Assembly (NCBI RefSeq): GCF_000317105.1
Contig: NC_019693.1
Location: 2,604,001-2,668,000 of the forward strand
Source of the DNA: Oscillatoria acuminata PCC 6304
Lineage (GTDB): Bacteria; Cyanobacteriota; Cyanobacteriia; Cyanobacteriales; Laspinemataceae
DNA: 64,000 bases
Direction of reading: 5' to 3'
Part shown: piece by piece, positions 20,267 to 28,909 of the stretch
Numbering within the stretch: position 1 is the first letter of the stretch
How the letters are laid out: the number at the start of each line of letters is the position of its first letter
Notes under the pieces: model-generated
What the model was told of the DNA's origin: nothing
Databases searched by the model: none
Seen by the model: only the letters and a program-made list of their open reading frames with translations
Made by a program: the position numbers and the translations under genes

Positions 20267-20899
20267 ATGGATGAATTTTTTCTGATTCGATATAGCGAAG
20301 AAATTTTGCGTCGGAGTGGCGAACATTTATTTTTAGTAGCGATCGCCATTACCATTGCCACCACCGTCGGGATTCCCCTGGGCATTCTGATCACCCGAAA
20401 ACCCCAGCTATCCCAGAGCATTCTGGGGATTGCCAATATCCTGCAAACGGTTCCCAGTTTAGCCCTTTTTGGCTTTTTAATTTCCGTACCCATTATTGGT
20501 GGAATTGGGGCCGTTCCCGCCATATTTGCCCTAACTTTATATGCCTTATTACCGATTATTCGCAATACCTATACTGGCATTATTGGCGTAGATCCTGCCA
20601 TTCGTGAGGCGGGAAGGGGAATGGGGATGACCGATTGGCAATTGCTCTCTCAAGTTGAGATTCCCTTGGCAATAGGGGTGATTTTGGCTGGGGTGCGAGT
20701 CTCGACGGCAATTTCGGTGGGAATGGCGACCATTGCTGCTGCGATCGGGGCCGGTGGATTGGGGGCGTTGATTTTTCAAGGGATTTCGATGGTGAACAAT
20801 CAACTCATTTTAGCCGGGGCAGTTCCGGCAGCGGCGATCGCCTTAATTGCCGATGGGGCGATCGGCTGGCTTGAACATCAATTAAAGGTCAAACAATGA
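20267..20899 (+). CDS. Osmoprotectant ABC transporter permease
   Basis: 210 aa with about six membrane segments. It carries the inner-membrane permease motif around GRGMGMTDWQLLSQVEIPLAIGVILAGVR (EAA loop contacting the ATPase). It matches the OpuCB/OsmW type (short permeases of about 210 aa). Its 3' end overlaps the binding-protein gene by ATGA (20896-20899), indicating translational coupling. Confidence 0.87.
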   Translation: MDEFFLIRYSEEILRRSGEHLFLVAIAITIATTVGIPLGILITRKPQLSQSILGIANILQTVPSLALFGFLISVPIIGGIGAVPAIFALTLYALLPIIRNTYTGIIGVDPAIREAGRGMGMTDWQLLSQVEIPLAIGVILAGVRVSTAISVGMATIAAAIGAGGLGALIFQGISMVNNQLILAGAVPAAAIALIADGAIGWLEHQLKVKQ

Positions 20900-21810
20900 A
20901 GGCAAAACAAATTTTATTCTTAGCCCTTTGCACCCTAACTTTAGGGACAGTCGCCGGATGCCAAACTGACAACTCCCGCCCTAGGGGAAGGGCCGATATT
21001 GTGATTTGCTCTAAAAATTACACCGAGCAAAATATCCTCGGAGAACTCCTCGCCCAACAGATAGAATCCCAAACGAATTTAACCGTTGATCGCCAGTTAA
21101 ATTTAGGCGGGACATTCCTCTGTCATGATGGCCTCAGAACCGGCCAAATTGATGCCTATATTGAATATAGCGGCACAGCCTTTACGGCTATTTTAAAAAA
21201 TCCCCCCATTTCGGACGCGGAAACAGTTTACCAACAGGTCAAACAATCTTATCAAGACCAATTTAACTTAACCGTCCTGCCTTCATTAGGTTTTAATAAT
21301 ACCTTTGCCATCATGGTCCGAGGAGAAGATGCGCGGAACTTAAATTTAAAAACTCTCTCCGATGCCGCTGAATATACCCCCCAATGGACAGCCGGATTTG
21401 GCTATGAATTTATCAGTCGGGAAGATGGTTTTTCCGGCTTGGCTGCCACCTATCAGTTAACTTTTGCCCGACCTCCAGAAGTCATGGATTTAGGATTAAT
21501 GTATCGGGCCTTAGTTTATAAAAAAGTGGATTTAATTGCCGGAGATTCTACCAATGGATTGATTGACAGATTGGGATTGGTTGTGCTAGAAGATGACAAA
21601 AATTATTTTCCCCCTTATCAAGCCGTCCCCATTGTTCGGACTGAAACATTAGAAAAATATCCCGAGTTAGAAGCGGCCATTACCCAACTGGCGGGATTAA
21701 TTTCCGAAGCAGAAATGCAACAAATGAACTATCAAGTTGATGGGGAATTTCGCCGCTATGATGAAGTGGTGCGGGAGTTTTTGGCCTCGAAACAACAGCA
21801 GCCGGAGTGA
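20896..21810 (+). CDS. Osmoprotectant-binding lipoprotein of the ABC transporter
   Basis: 304 aa. A signal peptide ends in a lipobox (TVAGC, Cys at about residue 22), so the protein is lipid-anchored on the outer face of the inner membrane. IVICSKNYTEQNILGELLAQQIE is the characteristic start of OpuAC/OpuCC substrate-binding proteins for betaine, choline or related quaternary amines. Later motifs (YIEYSGTAFTAIL, DLIAGDSTNGLI) also fit. Aromatic box residues cannot be assigned without a model, so the substrate is open. Confidence 0.88.
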   Translation: MKAKQILFLALCTLTLGTVAGCQTDNSRPRGRADIVICSKNYTEQNILGELLAQQIESQTNLTVDRQLNLGGTFLCHDGLRTGQIDAYIEYSGTAFTAILKNPPISDAETVYQQVKQSYQDQFNLTVLPSLGFNNTFAIMVRGEDARNLNLKTLSDAAEYTPQWTAGFGYEFISREDGFSGLAATYQLTFARPPEVMDLGLMYRALVYKKVDLIAGDSTNGLIDRLGLVVLEDDKNYFPPYQAVPIVRTETLEKYPELEAAITQLAGLISEAEMQQMNYQVDGEFRRYDEVVREFLASKQQQPE

Positions 21811-21948
21811 TTCTGAATCCGGTTTGGGTGGGGAAAACCCCACAGTTTCCAGGGTGGGGCTGTTGCGGAGGCGTGGTGATGCAGAGGACTGCTGCGGTGT
21901 CAAGTTTAGAACGCAATGGGGGCCGAAACCCCCATCTACAGAATTGAG

Positions 21949-22044
21949 TTAGATTAGCTTGACGGCACGCAATCCAAACATCAGGACCACGGCACTAACG
22001 AAGGCTCCACCGACAATCAAAGCGTAAGCAAGGATTCCAGACAT
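21949..22044 (-). CDS. petL: Cytochrome b6f complex subunit VI (PetL)
   Basis: 31 aa: one transmembrane helix ([22 protein letters not shown]) with a basic C terminus RAVKLI, which matches the PetL subunit of the cytochrome b6f complex in length, helix position and the GL..KLI ending. A ribosome site GGAGA lies about 8 bases before the ATG on the minus strand; longer frames upstream of it are not plausible. It is divergent from aroB (about 95 bp). PetL stabilises the b6f dimer in the thylakoid. Confidence 0.8.
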   Translation of the reverse strand: MSGILAYALIVGGAFVSAVVLMFGLRAVKLI

Positions 22045-22138
22045 TGAGAAGTATCTCCATTTAAAATCGCTAACCACCATTGAATCATGGCTTGCGATAC
22101 AATACAGCCCTCTAGGTTTAGTGAATGGGTTGTTTACC

Positions 22139-23233
22139 ATGCCGTCTGTTATCCCCGTCAATCTGCCCCAGGACTCTTATGATATTGCGATCGCCCCTCA
22201 ATCCTTAGATCAACTCGGGGCGCAGATGCAGCCCCTGAAGTTGGGGAAAAAAGTGTTAGTGGTATCCAACCCAGTGGTGGATCGACGGTATGGCGACTGC
22301 CTCCGGTCCTCCTTAACTACCGCAGGATTTGACGTCTCCACCTGCATCCTGACGGCAGGAGAACAATACAAAACCCTGCGATCCATCCAAAAAATTTACG
22401 ATGCAGCCCTGGAACAGCGCCTAGAACGGTCCTCAACAATGGTCGCTTTAGGCGGTGGGGTCGTTGGGGATATGACCGGATTTGCGGCAGCGACTTGGTT
22501 GCGGGGGATTAATTTTGTCCAAGTTCCCACGACCCTGTTAGCAATGGTGGATGCTTCAATTGGAGGCAAAACTGGGGTGAATCATCCCCAGGGGAAAAAT
22601 CTGATTGGGGCATTTTATCAACCGAAGTTGGTGGCGATCGACCCCGAAGTCCTAAAAACTCTCCCAGCGCGGGAATTTCGAGCCGGAATGGCCGAAGTGA
22701 TTAAATATGGGGTGATTTGGGATGCGGAATTATTCACCCAGATGGAACAGGCAAAGCGGTTGGATCAGTTACGCTATGTCGATGCAGGATTTTTGGAAGA
22801 AATTCTCGCCCGTTCTTGCCAAAGTAAAGCGGATGTCGTTGGCAAAGATGAAAAAGAAGCAGGATTGCGGGCGATTCTGAATTATGGTCACACCATTGGT
22901 CATGCGGTGGAAAGTTTGACCCATTATAAGGGAACGAATCACGGGGAAGCGGTGGCAATTGGAATGGTGGCGGCATCGCGGTTAGCGGTGGCGTTGGGAC
23001 TCTGGGATGAAGAGTGCGATCGCCGTCAGTTTGCCTTAATTGAAAAAGCCGGGTTGCCGACGAAATTACCTGAAGGATTGAATCTTGAGGAGATTATTGA
23101 CACCCTGCAAACCGATAAGAAGGTGAAAGATGGACAAGTGCGGTTTGTGTTACCGACGCAAATCGGTGCCGCAACTGTAAGCGATCGCGTGACGTCGGAT
23201 TTGATTCGCCAGATATTGCCCGGAATGCAGTAA
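22139..23233 (+). CDS. aroB: 3-dehydroquinate synthase
   Basis: 364 aa, full length for AroB, which converts DAHP to 3-dehydroquinate in the shikimate pathway using NAD and a divalent metal. [19 protein letters not shown] is the NAD/substrate loop; zinc ligands include Glu in MAEVIKYGV and the His residues in [11 protein letters not shown] and [13 protein letters not shown] chose the ATG at 22139 over the upstream GTG at 22121 because the family N terminus starts [12 protein letters not shown]. Confidence 0.95.
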   Translation: MPSVIPVNLPQDSYDIAIAPQSLDQLGAQMQPLKLGKKVLVVSNPVVDRRYGDCLRSSLTTAGFDVSTCILTAGEQYKTLRSIQKIYDAALEQRLERSSTMVALGGGVVGDMTGFAAATWLRGINFVQVPTTLLAMVDASIGGKTGVNHPQGKNLIGAFYQPKLVAIDPEVLKTLPAREFRAGMAEVIKYGVIWDAELFTQMEQAKRLDQLRYVDAGFLEEILARSCQSKADVVGKDEKEAGLRAILNYGHTIGHAVESLTHYKGTNHGEAVAIGMVAASRLAVALGLWDEECDRRQFALIEKAGLPTKLPEGLNLEEIIDTLQTDKKVKDGQVRFVLPTQIGAATVSDRVTSDLIRQILPGMQ

Positions 23234-23272
23234 CGCCGGTTCACCTTGGAGAGTCCGCAAAAGGGGGATGCC

Positions 23273-23722
23273 ATGAGTAAATATGACAAGCTGTTTAAAA
23301 CTTATGCAAAATCAACGGAAAAACTCACGCCTGTCGAAGCGTTGTTTGCCATTACGTTGATTGTGGTTTATGCCGATGGTCAAATGTCTGAACAACAATC
23401 GGAGTTACTCCATGAGTTGATGGCAAGTGGGGCGATGATAGGGTATGTGGAAGAAGATATCTACAAAATTTCGGCCAAAGTTGATAAGATTTGGGACCGT
23501 CAAGGGACTTCGGCTTTGTTTAATGCAGCCATTGAAGCCCTTCCCGATGATATGGTTGAAGATGCCTTTGCCGTAGCCGCTACCTTTGCCATTGTGGATG
23601 GGAAGGTGACGCCAGAAGAGTCGGTTTATTTGGAGAAACTGGCTCAAGCCCTAAAAATTCCCGCAGAAACAGCCCCCCGACTGATTGCCGAAGCGTGGGA
23701 CAATTATCGGCGATCGGAATAA
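23273..23722 (+). CDS. TerB-family protein
   Basis: 149 aa, all helical. The pattern LTPVEALFAITLIVVYADGQMSEQQ...ELL and later AAIVDGKVTPEESVYLEKLAQAL is the duplicated DG(x)...E metal-binding helix of the TerB fold (tellurite-resistance family and DUF533-like). The exact function in cyanobacteria is not known. The ATG at 23273 is preceded by AAAGGGGGA. It is only 39 bp after aroB, so they may share a transcript. Confidence 0.75.
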   Translation: MSKYDKLFKTYAKSTEKLTPVEALFAITLIVVYADGQMSEQQSELLHELMASGAMIGYVEEDIYKISAKVDKIWDRQGTSALFNAAIEALPDDMVEDAFAVAATFAIVDGKVTPEESVYLEKLAQALKIPAETAPRLIAEAWDNYRRSE

Positions 23723-23725
23723 TCA

Positions 23726-23870
23726 CCCCAAAAGGGGTAGCCTTGTCAAGGTGATAAATTTAATGACGCTCAATCGTTATTTCTTGTAGGGGCGCAATGC
23801 GCAGGCCCTTTGTAGGGCGCAAGCATTGCGCCCCTACAAATACACCTTGACAGGGCTACCCCTTTTGGGG
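23726..23870. mobile_element. MITE-like element, family 2 copy C
   Basis: Long terminal inverted repeats: left CCCCAAAAGGGGTAGCC then TTGTCAAGGTG, right the complement ending CCCCTTTTGGGG. An inner palindrome on GTAGGGGCGCAATGC (23786-23838) is shared with family 1. There is no frame. The same TGTCAAGGTG ends bound the element at 56490. Confidence 0.65.
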
Positions 23871-24021
23871 TCCCCTACCGGGGAATTGGGAAGGGTAGAG
23901 GACTGATTAGACTGGAAGAACGACAGAGGCGATCGCTCATTCAATGCGATCGCCTCTAAATGTTGAACCAAAAATTTCCTGACTTGGGCTTCCTCAAGCC
24001 ACAAGAAGGCAAGAGACTGGA

Positions 24022-24357
24022 CTATCCAACCATACTCTCTATACTCAGCGGCACCATATCGCCCCCGGTAGTTAAGCCTAATAACATGGGTTCTTGCGGT
24101 TGAATCACTTTGCCCGTGAGGACACACCGTTCCTCTCGTTGGGCCGTCGCATCTAAGCTGGCGCGAATATCGTGTCTTGAAAATGAAGGTCGATACTCTC
24201 CTGATTTTTGCTGGACATAATTCCAGAGCACGTCTCGAATCAACGCTTGATAGCCTTGATTGCCAGAAATGGCTTTGAGGCTTTCTTTCAGAGATCTCTC
24301 TAAGCGGATGCTGGTGACTTCCATTTCGGTGGTGGAGGTTCGAGTAATCGCAGTCAT
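24022..24357 (-). CDS. Conserved hypothetical protein, possibly ribbon-helix-helix
   Basis: 111 aa. The N-terminal TEMEVTSIRLERSLKESLKAISG looks like a ribbon-helix-helix strand and first helix (DNA binding as dimer). The C-terminal half has a CVLTGKVIQPQEPMLLGL pattern with one Cys. I do not recognise a named family. The neighbouring minus-strand frame 23834-24127 is a shadow. Confidence 0.5.
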   Translation of the reverse strand: MTAITRTSTTEMEVTSIRLERSLKESLKAISGNQGYQALIRDVLWNYVQQKSGEYRPSFSRHDIRASLDATAQREERCVLTGKVIQPQEPMLLGLTTGGDMVPLSIESMVG

Positions 24358-24795
24358 AACTTTTTTCCTCTGGAGGGTTTACATTCTCTGTAATATTAGT
24401 GTAGTATGTTTGGTGGAGAATTCAAGTCCTTGCTTTCAAAAAATCTAAACGTGAACTTTTTACCCCTCCTTCCTACAACCACCGGACAGTATGCCAATGG
24501 CTTGGGCCGTGATGTTGATGCAGGCGATCGCCTCTTGACATCGGCTATAGCTTTGGTGTCCATCGGGCGGGGTGAGTATGATAGGAATGCGGACCAAGAT
24601 TTTGAGATGAGCCAGGATTTTAAATCCGAGTTAGGTCAGCTATCAGCATGGCCAAATATTCATAGCAGAAGCGGGAGGGATAGGCATCAGGTGCCTTACC
24701 CATCTAGGACGAGAAGACCCTAATAATAAGAGTTTTTTCAGCCCCCGCTTCCCCTGAATCAGGAAGTGGGGGCTGTTTTTTTAAGGAGTCGAGTC
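24358..24795 (+). promoter_or_regulatory. Probable leader with attenuator hairpin upstream of HNH gene
   Basis: A strong stem lies at 24740-24774 (CAGCCCCCGCTTCC pairing with GGAAGTGGGGGCTG) followed by TTTTTTT. The ribosome-binding AAGGAG (24783) comes immediately after the T run. A terminator placed just before a ribosome site suggests attenuation or a leader RNA. Just upstream (24703-24717), GACGAGAAGACCCTA resembles a conserved 23S rRNA stretch; this may be chance. Confidence 0.5.
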
Positions 24796-25344
24796 GTGAA
24801 CAGCGTAACGGATGTGTTAGCAAAATCGGTGGTAGTGTTTTCTAAAAACTACTTACCGATTAGCCGAGTCAACATTAAGCGAGCAATTGTCCTGTTAATT
24901 GCAGGCAAGGCAGAACCGTTGGAGTTAAGCGATGGCAGCAATAGCTACGATTTTGACCTAGAGACCCCTCAACGGTATGAGGTGCGATCGCCCTCTCAGG
25001 TGGTGATGGTTCCTCCCCATATCCGCCTAACCATTACGGGGACTGAACGGATTTGGAAGGTGCCTCCGGTCAACCGTCGGGAAGTCCTCAAACGGGACCA
25101 CCATGCCTGTCAATACTGCGGCAGTACGAAACATTTAACCCTGGATCATGTCTTGCCTAAATCCCGAGGCGGGAGTCATAGTTGGGATAATGTCGTTACT
25201 GCCTGCATGAGTTGCAATTCTCGTAAGGGCGATCGCACTCCGATGGAAGCCGGAATGTCCCTCAAAACGAAACTCAAGGCCCCCATCCACCCCGCCATCT
25301 CATTTGCAGAACAATTCTGGAGTGATTTGAAGGGGAACGAGTGA
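24796..25344 (+). CDS. HNH endonuclease, cyanobacterial chromosomal type
   Basis: 182 aa from GTG at 24796, with AAGGAG 7 bases upstream. Residues about 95-160 form an HNH module: zinc pair CQYCGS, then LDHVLPKSRGGSHSWDNVVTACMSCNSRKGDRTP (catalytic His, Asn and second CxxC). The N-terminal half (VVVFSKNYLPISRVNIKRAIVLLIAGKAEPL) is the conserved extension of this family. Its physiological target is unknown. It differs from the phage-like HNH genes in the tRNA array. Confidence 0.85.
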   Translation: MNSVTDVLAKSVVVFSKNYLPISRVNIKRAIVLLIAGKAEPLELSDGSNSYDFDLETPQRYEVRSPSQVVMVPPHIRLTITGTERIWKVPPVNRREVLKRDHHACQYCGSTKHLTLDHVLPKSRGGSHSWDNVVTACMSCNSRKGDRTPMEAGMSLKTKLKAPIHPAISFAEQFWSDLKGNE

Positions 25345-25583
25345 GAGAACCCAGGGATTTGATGTACAATTTCTGCACAGGCTTTGGAGAAAATCTCAAG
25401 GGAAGAAGTTAGACGGAGTGAATCTGAGATTGGGAATTGCCAATCGTTCAATAAATTTTTGATGTTTCACAATTCTATAAGCATATATCCGCTCTTTTTT
25501 GTGAATCACATAAGTTCGGGCGACTCAGACTCTCACTCAAAGGCGAAGCAAGAATAACTCACAAAGACGAGAGATCACTGGCA

Positions 25584-25979
25584 ATGCTGAAGTTCATTTA
25601 TACTGAAACCGGCTTTAACCTAGAGCTTCTGCCTGACTCCATTGAGGAAGTCGTGGCGACCCGTGCAGTGGTGGCGATGCGAGTGGGTGAAAGCATCGCG
25701 ATCGCACCCTCTAGCGCGTCGTTTTTGCTGCCTGCCGATTTGCCCGCACTGACATTTCTCGAAGCTGAGGCATTAAACGATCCAGGCGACATGATTTCGA
25801 TTTGCGTTGCCGATAGCGAGTATGTGGAAGTCAGCCTACGCGGGACTTGGATCTCTACGGATTCCCAGAACGATTTTGGGGTTTTTGTCACCGCCTTGAG
25901 CGATCGGGCTGAGTTCTATATCCTCAAATGTTCTGAGGAAGCGAATGCGGGTGTTTCCTTACTCAAGGAAGTCGATTAA
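25584..25979 (+). CDS. Conserved cyanobacterial hypothetical protein
   Basis: 131 aa, acidic, strand-rich, no signal peptide or membrane segment. It begins LKFIYTETGFNLELLPDSIEEVVATRAVVAMRVGE and contains SFLLPADLP; I recognise it as a conserved cyanobacterial type without known function. It is followed by a terminator-like hairpin shared with the convergent gene. Confidence 0.6.
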   Translation: MLKFIYTETGFNLELLPDSIEEVVATRAVVAMRVGESIAIAPSSASFLLPADLPALTFLEAEALNDPGDMISICVADSEYVEVSLRGTWISTDSQNDFGVFVTALSDRAEFYILKCSEEANAGVSLLKEVD

Positions 25980-25983
25980 AGCA

Positions 25984-26020
25984 AATGAACCCAGGGTAAT
26001 TTGCAGCCCCTGGGTTCATT
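25984..26020. terminator. Bidirectional terminator-like hairpin
   Basis: A perfect 13-bp stem, AATGAACCCAGGG paired with CCCTGGGTTCATT, separated by 11 bases. It lies between convergent genes ending at 25979 (+) and 26071 (-). Confidence 0.65.
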
Positions 26021-26070
26021 CTGGGGGGGCGAATCTTTCTGGGTTTCATTTAGTTACGCGATCGCCATCC

Positions 26071-26763
26071 TTATTGACCCACTCGCGAACACAATCCAGG
26101 ACCTTCTCGGACCACCACATCCACACAATTTACATATTCCATTGCCGGAGTATTTCCCGGTTGAAATGTCATGATTGAAGTATTACTGGCCGCATCTCCA
26201 TATTGCACCAGCAAGTTTTCTTCTACAAAACTCAGGGACATAATATCCCCTAATCCATAAGTCGAAAACTCATTGGGAAACGGTCTCGGTCCCGGGACTT
26301 GCACTCGATAGATGGCATATCCTCCCGGTTGCGGATCAAGGACGAAAATACCACTGGTGGTAACGGCGGCAAAATAATCCAGCACGACGCCAACCACAAT
26401 ATGTCCCGTCAACGGATTAACCACCACCTCAGCAAATAAATCCCCACTTTCATCGCGATCGACCAGATTTCCTGTTTCTTTATCGTAGGTGTCCAGAACT
26501 AACACATTCAGTTCATCAACGTCAATCGTATAAGTATTTCCTCCCCACTCCCCTCGGAGTTGTTTCCGGTCTGAAATAATTTCGACTTCCGGAGAAAAAC
26601 TCGGGCTGTTTGTTTGGTTTCTCCAGGTTCGCACAAATGCCGAATCATCGCTTAACCACTCGGGATGAGTCGCTTCTATTTTTTCTTGGAGGATAGTCAG
26701 GGCTTGATTTTGATGTGGGAGTTGTTTGTAGTAGTGGGCAACATTGATTAAAGAAATGCTCAT
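26071..26763 (-). CDS. Hypothetical protein
   Basis: About 230 aa. An N-terminal helical part (VAHYYKQLPHQNQALTILQEKIEATHPEWLSDDSAFVRTWR) is followed by a strand-rich body. No signal peptide or known domain recognised; it resembles lineage-specific cyanobacterial proteins. I take the ATG at 26763 because the upstream ATG at 26772 adds only MIF. Confidence 0.5.
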   Translation of the reverse strand: MSISLINVAHYYKQLPHQNQALTILQEKIEATHPEWLSDDSAFVRTWRNQTNSPSFSPEVEIISDRKQLRGEWGGNTYTIDVDELNVLVLDTYDKETGNLVDRDESGDLFAEVVVNPLTGHIVVGVVLDYFAAVTTSGIFVLDPQPGGYAIYRVQVPGPRPFPNEFSTYGLGDIMSLSFVEENLLVQYGDAASNTSIMTFQPGNTPAMEYVNCVDVVVREGPGLCSRVGQ

Positions 26764-26836
26764 GAATATCATTAGAGTCCTCTTGTGGCTTTACAGTGGT
26801 TAGATTATAACCATTTTGTGAAAAAACTGCCTGAAG

Positions 26837-27496
26837 TTACGGGCGCTGAGAGAGCAAGATTTTCATTTGGGTCTTAAATTCTGTAATTTCTTTCTCAGTG
26901 GGTTGGGTTTGCTGCCAACTCTCGCGGGTCATCAGGCGATCGCACCAATCTTTTAACTGAGGATAATCGTCCAGGGGTAATCCCATACTCGGCAAAAATG
27001 GAATCGCAGTTCCGGCAACAATATCGGCCAAGGTGAGCTGTTGGTCTCCAAAATAGGGGCGATCGGCTAACTTACTTTCAAAAAAGCCTAACACCTGGGC
27101 AAGATTCTGTTTCGCTTCCTGCAACTTTTCCAGACTTTCTTGCGAAAACCCCATCCAATTCATCATCAAGGGCCGCATCGGGGGCATCATCTGAGTTAAA
27201 GTCAAAAGCTCAATCATTTTCACCGTTCCTAACATCTGCGGATCCGCAGGCAGTAAAGAAGGAGTCGGATATTTTGCCTCTAAGTAATCCAAAATTGCCA
27301 AAGACTCCACGAGCACAAATCCCTCATCTTCCAAAACCGGAACTTGGTGAAACGGATTGAGTGCCAAAAACTCCCCTTGAAACTGATCGCCATCGAGTTT
27401 CATCGGGACCAATTCAAATGGTAGCCCTTTCTCTAATAAGGAGATCCAGACCCGGCGAGAGTTCAAAGAAATGAGATTGTAGTATAGCTTCAACAT
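26837..27496 (-). CDS. Glutathione S-transferase family protein
   Basis: 219 aa. An N-terminal thioredoxin-like domain begins KLYYNLISLNSRRVWISLLEKGLPFELV (Ser/Asn in the thiol-activating position) with the cis-Pro motif HQVPVLEDEGFVLVESLAI; a C-terminal helical domain follows with LTLADIVAGTAI (N-cap box). It probably conjugates or reduces electrophiles with glutathione; substrate unknown. Confidence 0.85.
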   Translation of the reverse strand: MLKLYYNLISLNSRRVWISLLEKGLPFELVPMKLDGDQFQGEFLALNPFHQVPVLEDEGFVLVESLAILDYLEAKYPTPSLLPADPQMLGTVKMIELLTLTQMMPPMRPLMMNWMGFSQESLEKLQEAKQNLAQVLGFFESKLADRPYFGDQQLTLADIVAGTAIPFLPSMGLPLDDYPQLKDWCDRLMTRESWQQTQPTEKEITEFKTQMKILLSQRP

Positions 27497-27753
27497 GGCT
27501 TGATTTTTTAAGATACCCTACTGATTTTAACCAGCTTTCGGTCCAAATCCAAAACAAGGTCAGCGCCACTCCATCGAAGAGAGTCAGCACCCTCCGTCTT
27601 AGCCTATTGGGATCCAGCCCATCCTTCAGTTTTTCCTCATTGTAGTATGTTAATCCAAGACGGTTTTCTCAGATTGCTTGTCAGTCAAAACCCTTATAAA
27701 ACAAGCATTTCAATGAAATTTCAAAAAAAAATCAAAAATTTTTCCAAAACCCC
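27497..27753. other. Boundary region before the tRNA array
   Basis: AT-rich DNA with runs of A and T. The octamer TGTAGTAT occurs at about 27640 and again in the array promoter. No gene seen. Confidence 0.5.
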
Positions 27754-27782
27754 TTGACAGTTTTGTAGTATGTATGTAGTAT
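27754..27782 (+). promoter_or_regulatory. Array promoter
   Basis: TTGACA (27754-27759), spacer of exactly 17 bases, TAGTAT (27777-27782). This near-consensus sigma-70 promoter is about 200 bp upstream of the first array tRNA and about 50 bp upstream of the boxA. Confidence 0.8.
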
Positions 27783-27836
27783 ATAAATATGAGGCGAGAG
27801 GGACAGGACAAAACGCTCTACCCAAACGCCCCCATC

Positions 27837-27855
27837 GAACCTTGAAAACTGAATA
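27837..27855 (+). promoter_or_regulatory. rRNA-type boxA antitermination site
   Basis: GAACCTTGAAAACTGAATA matches the boxA of cyanobacterial rRNA spacers (GAACCTTGAAAA). BoxA RNA recruits the NusB-NusE antitermination complex, which lets polymerase run through long structured untranslated RNA. A near-identical copy precedes the second operon at 34733. Confidence 0.8.
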
Positions 27856-27985
27856 ATCAAAGGGCCATTTAATGAAAACGGAAACAATGGCGGACTCAAT
27901 GGGTGGGAATCATTCCCTTGAATCATTCCCACCCCATCAACCGCCAAACTTTTCCAAATTCCATGTAATCTAATGCTGATTTCAT

Positions 27986-28060
27986 GGGGGTGTAGCTCAG
28001 TTAGCGTAGAGCACTTGTCTGTCGAACAAGTCGTCGCGGGTTCGAGTCCCGTCACTCCCG
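27986..28060 (+). tRNA. trnD: tRNA-Asp (GTC)
   Basis: First gene of the array. Acceptor GGGGGTG/CACTCCC with one G-T pair, anticodon loop CTGTCGA, T loop TTCGAGT, discriminator G. CCA is not encoded. Confidence 0.93.
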
Positions 28061-28108
28061 TTCAGCATAGATTAAATTTGGAAAAAAACCAGCTAAAAAA
28101 CTCAATAT

Positions 28109-28180
28109 CGCAGTGTAACTTAATGGTAAAGTCCCCAGCTCATAACTGGGTTGATGCGGGTTCAAATCCCGCTGCTGCGA
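28109..28180 (+). tRNA. trnM: tRNA-Met (CAT)
   Basis: Acceptor CGCAGTG/TGCTGCG, D stem ACTT/AAGT, anticodon loop CTCATAA, T loop TTCAAAT, discriminator A, CCA encoded at 28181-28183. C1-G72 is paired, so it is not initiator-like. A CAT anticodon could be lysidinylated for Ile; this cannot be decided here. Confidence 0.88.
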
Positions 28181-28189
28181 CCAACAAAT

Positions 28190-28261
28190 GTGGGGATAGT
28201 GTAATGGCTAACATGACGGTCTCCAAAACCGTTGATCTGAGTTCAAATCTCAGTCCCCTCG
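28190..28261 (+). tRNA. trnW: tRNA-Trp (CCA)
   Basis: Anticodon arm ACGGT-CTCCAAA-ACCGT, T loop TTCAAAT, discriminator G, CCA encoded (28262-28264). The acceptor GTGGGGA/TCCCCTC has a T-T mismatch at the second pair. Only 6 bases separate it from the encoded CCA of the previous tRNA. Confidence 0.9.
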
Positions 28262-28269
28262 CCAACTAT

Positions 28270-28343
28270 GGTGCCGTAGGCAAATTGGTAAAGCCCCCGA
28301 TCTTTCAAGTCGGCGTTTGCGGGTTCAAATCCCGTCGGCACTG
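28270..28343 (+). tRNA. trnE: tRNA-Glu (TTC)
   Basis: Anticodon arm CCGAT-CTTTCAA-GTCGG, T loop TTCAAAT, acceptor GGTGCCG/CGGCACT, discriminator G, CCA encoded. In photosynthetic cells Glu-tRNA also feeds tetrapyrrole synthesis, but whether this array copy can is unknown. Confidence 0.9.
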
Positions 28344-28354
28344 CCACATTGTAT

Positions 28355-28441
28355 GGGCTGGTATCCAAATGGGTGAAGGAGCTTGACTGTAAATCAAGTG
28401 CTATTGTGCTGAACATGGGGGTTCGAGTCCCTCCCGGCCCA
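28355..28441 (+). tRNA. trnY: tRNA-Tyr (GTA)
   Basis: Class II with a proper long variable arm. Anticodon arm CTTGA-CTGTAAA-TCAAG, T loop TTCGAGT, acceptor GGGCTGG/CCGGCCC, discriminator A, no CCA. Confidence 0.94.
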
Positions 28442-28445
28442 TTGT

Positions 28446-28532
28446 GGAGAGGTGGCCGAGTGGCTTAAGGCGCTTTCCTGCTAAGAAAGAGCGGTTTAAC
28501 GACCGTCGAGGGTTCGACTCCCTCCCTCTCCG
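28446..28532 (+). tRNA. trnS: tRNA-Ser (GCT)
   Basis: Class II with long variable arm. Anticodon arm CTTTC-CTGCTAA-GAAAG, perfect acceptor GGAGAGG/CCTCTCC, discriminator G. Only 4 bases after tRNA-Tyr. Confidence 0.94.
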
Positions 28533-28569
28533 CCTTTTTTGTATAAATTGGGTGCATGACACCCAACCT

Positions 28570-28659
28570 GGAGAGATGGCCGAGAGGCTGATGGCGCGGT
28601 CTTGGAAAGACCGATCGGATTGAACAAATCCGACGAGGGTTCAAATCCCTCTCTCTCCT
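28570..28659 (+). tRNA. trnS: tRNA-Ser (GGA)
   Basis: Class II. Anticodon arm CGGTC-TTGGAAA-GACCG, acceptor GGAGAGA/TCTCTCC. The discriminator reads T where G is usual for serine. Confidence 0.92.
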
Positions 28660-28663
28660 TTAT

Positions 28664-28737
28664 CCCCCGGTAGCTCAGTTGGTAGTAGCGCCTGTTTGAA
28701 GAACAGGAGGTCGTCGGATCGAAACCGACCTGGGGGA
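28664..28737 (+). tRNA. trnF: tRNA-Phe (GAA), odd T loop
   Basis: Anticodon arm CCTGT-TTGAAGA-ACAGG, acceptor CCCCCGG/CTGGGGG, discriminator A. The T loop is ATCGAAA, so T54 of the invariant TTC is A. The D stem is reduced to three pairs. Confidence 0.85.
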
Positions 28738-28744
28738 CTGGTAT

Positions 28745-28817
28745 TGCCTGGTGGACAATTGGCAAGTCGCTGTGACTCTGAATCACAGAGAGGTTGGTTC
28801 GACCCCAACCCAGGCAT
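28745..28817 (+). tRNA. trnQ: tRNA-Gln (CTG)
   Basis: Anticodon arm TGTGA-CTCTGAA-TCACA, acceptor TGCCTGG/CCAGGCA, T loop TTCGACC, CCA encoded (28818-28820). The discriminator is T instead of the usual G. Confidence 0.9.
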
Positions 28818-28909
28818 CCACTGACTTGTTTGGACTTGAATTGGCAATATATTACTTTGGAGAAATGGTTATGTTACGCTAACTATAGTAGATAGCAGAC
28901 CAGTGAACC

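Noticed and set aside
27973-28386. 137-codon frame across tRNA-Asp to tRNA-Glu
   Set aside because: It is the translation of tRNA genes; no real protein.
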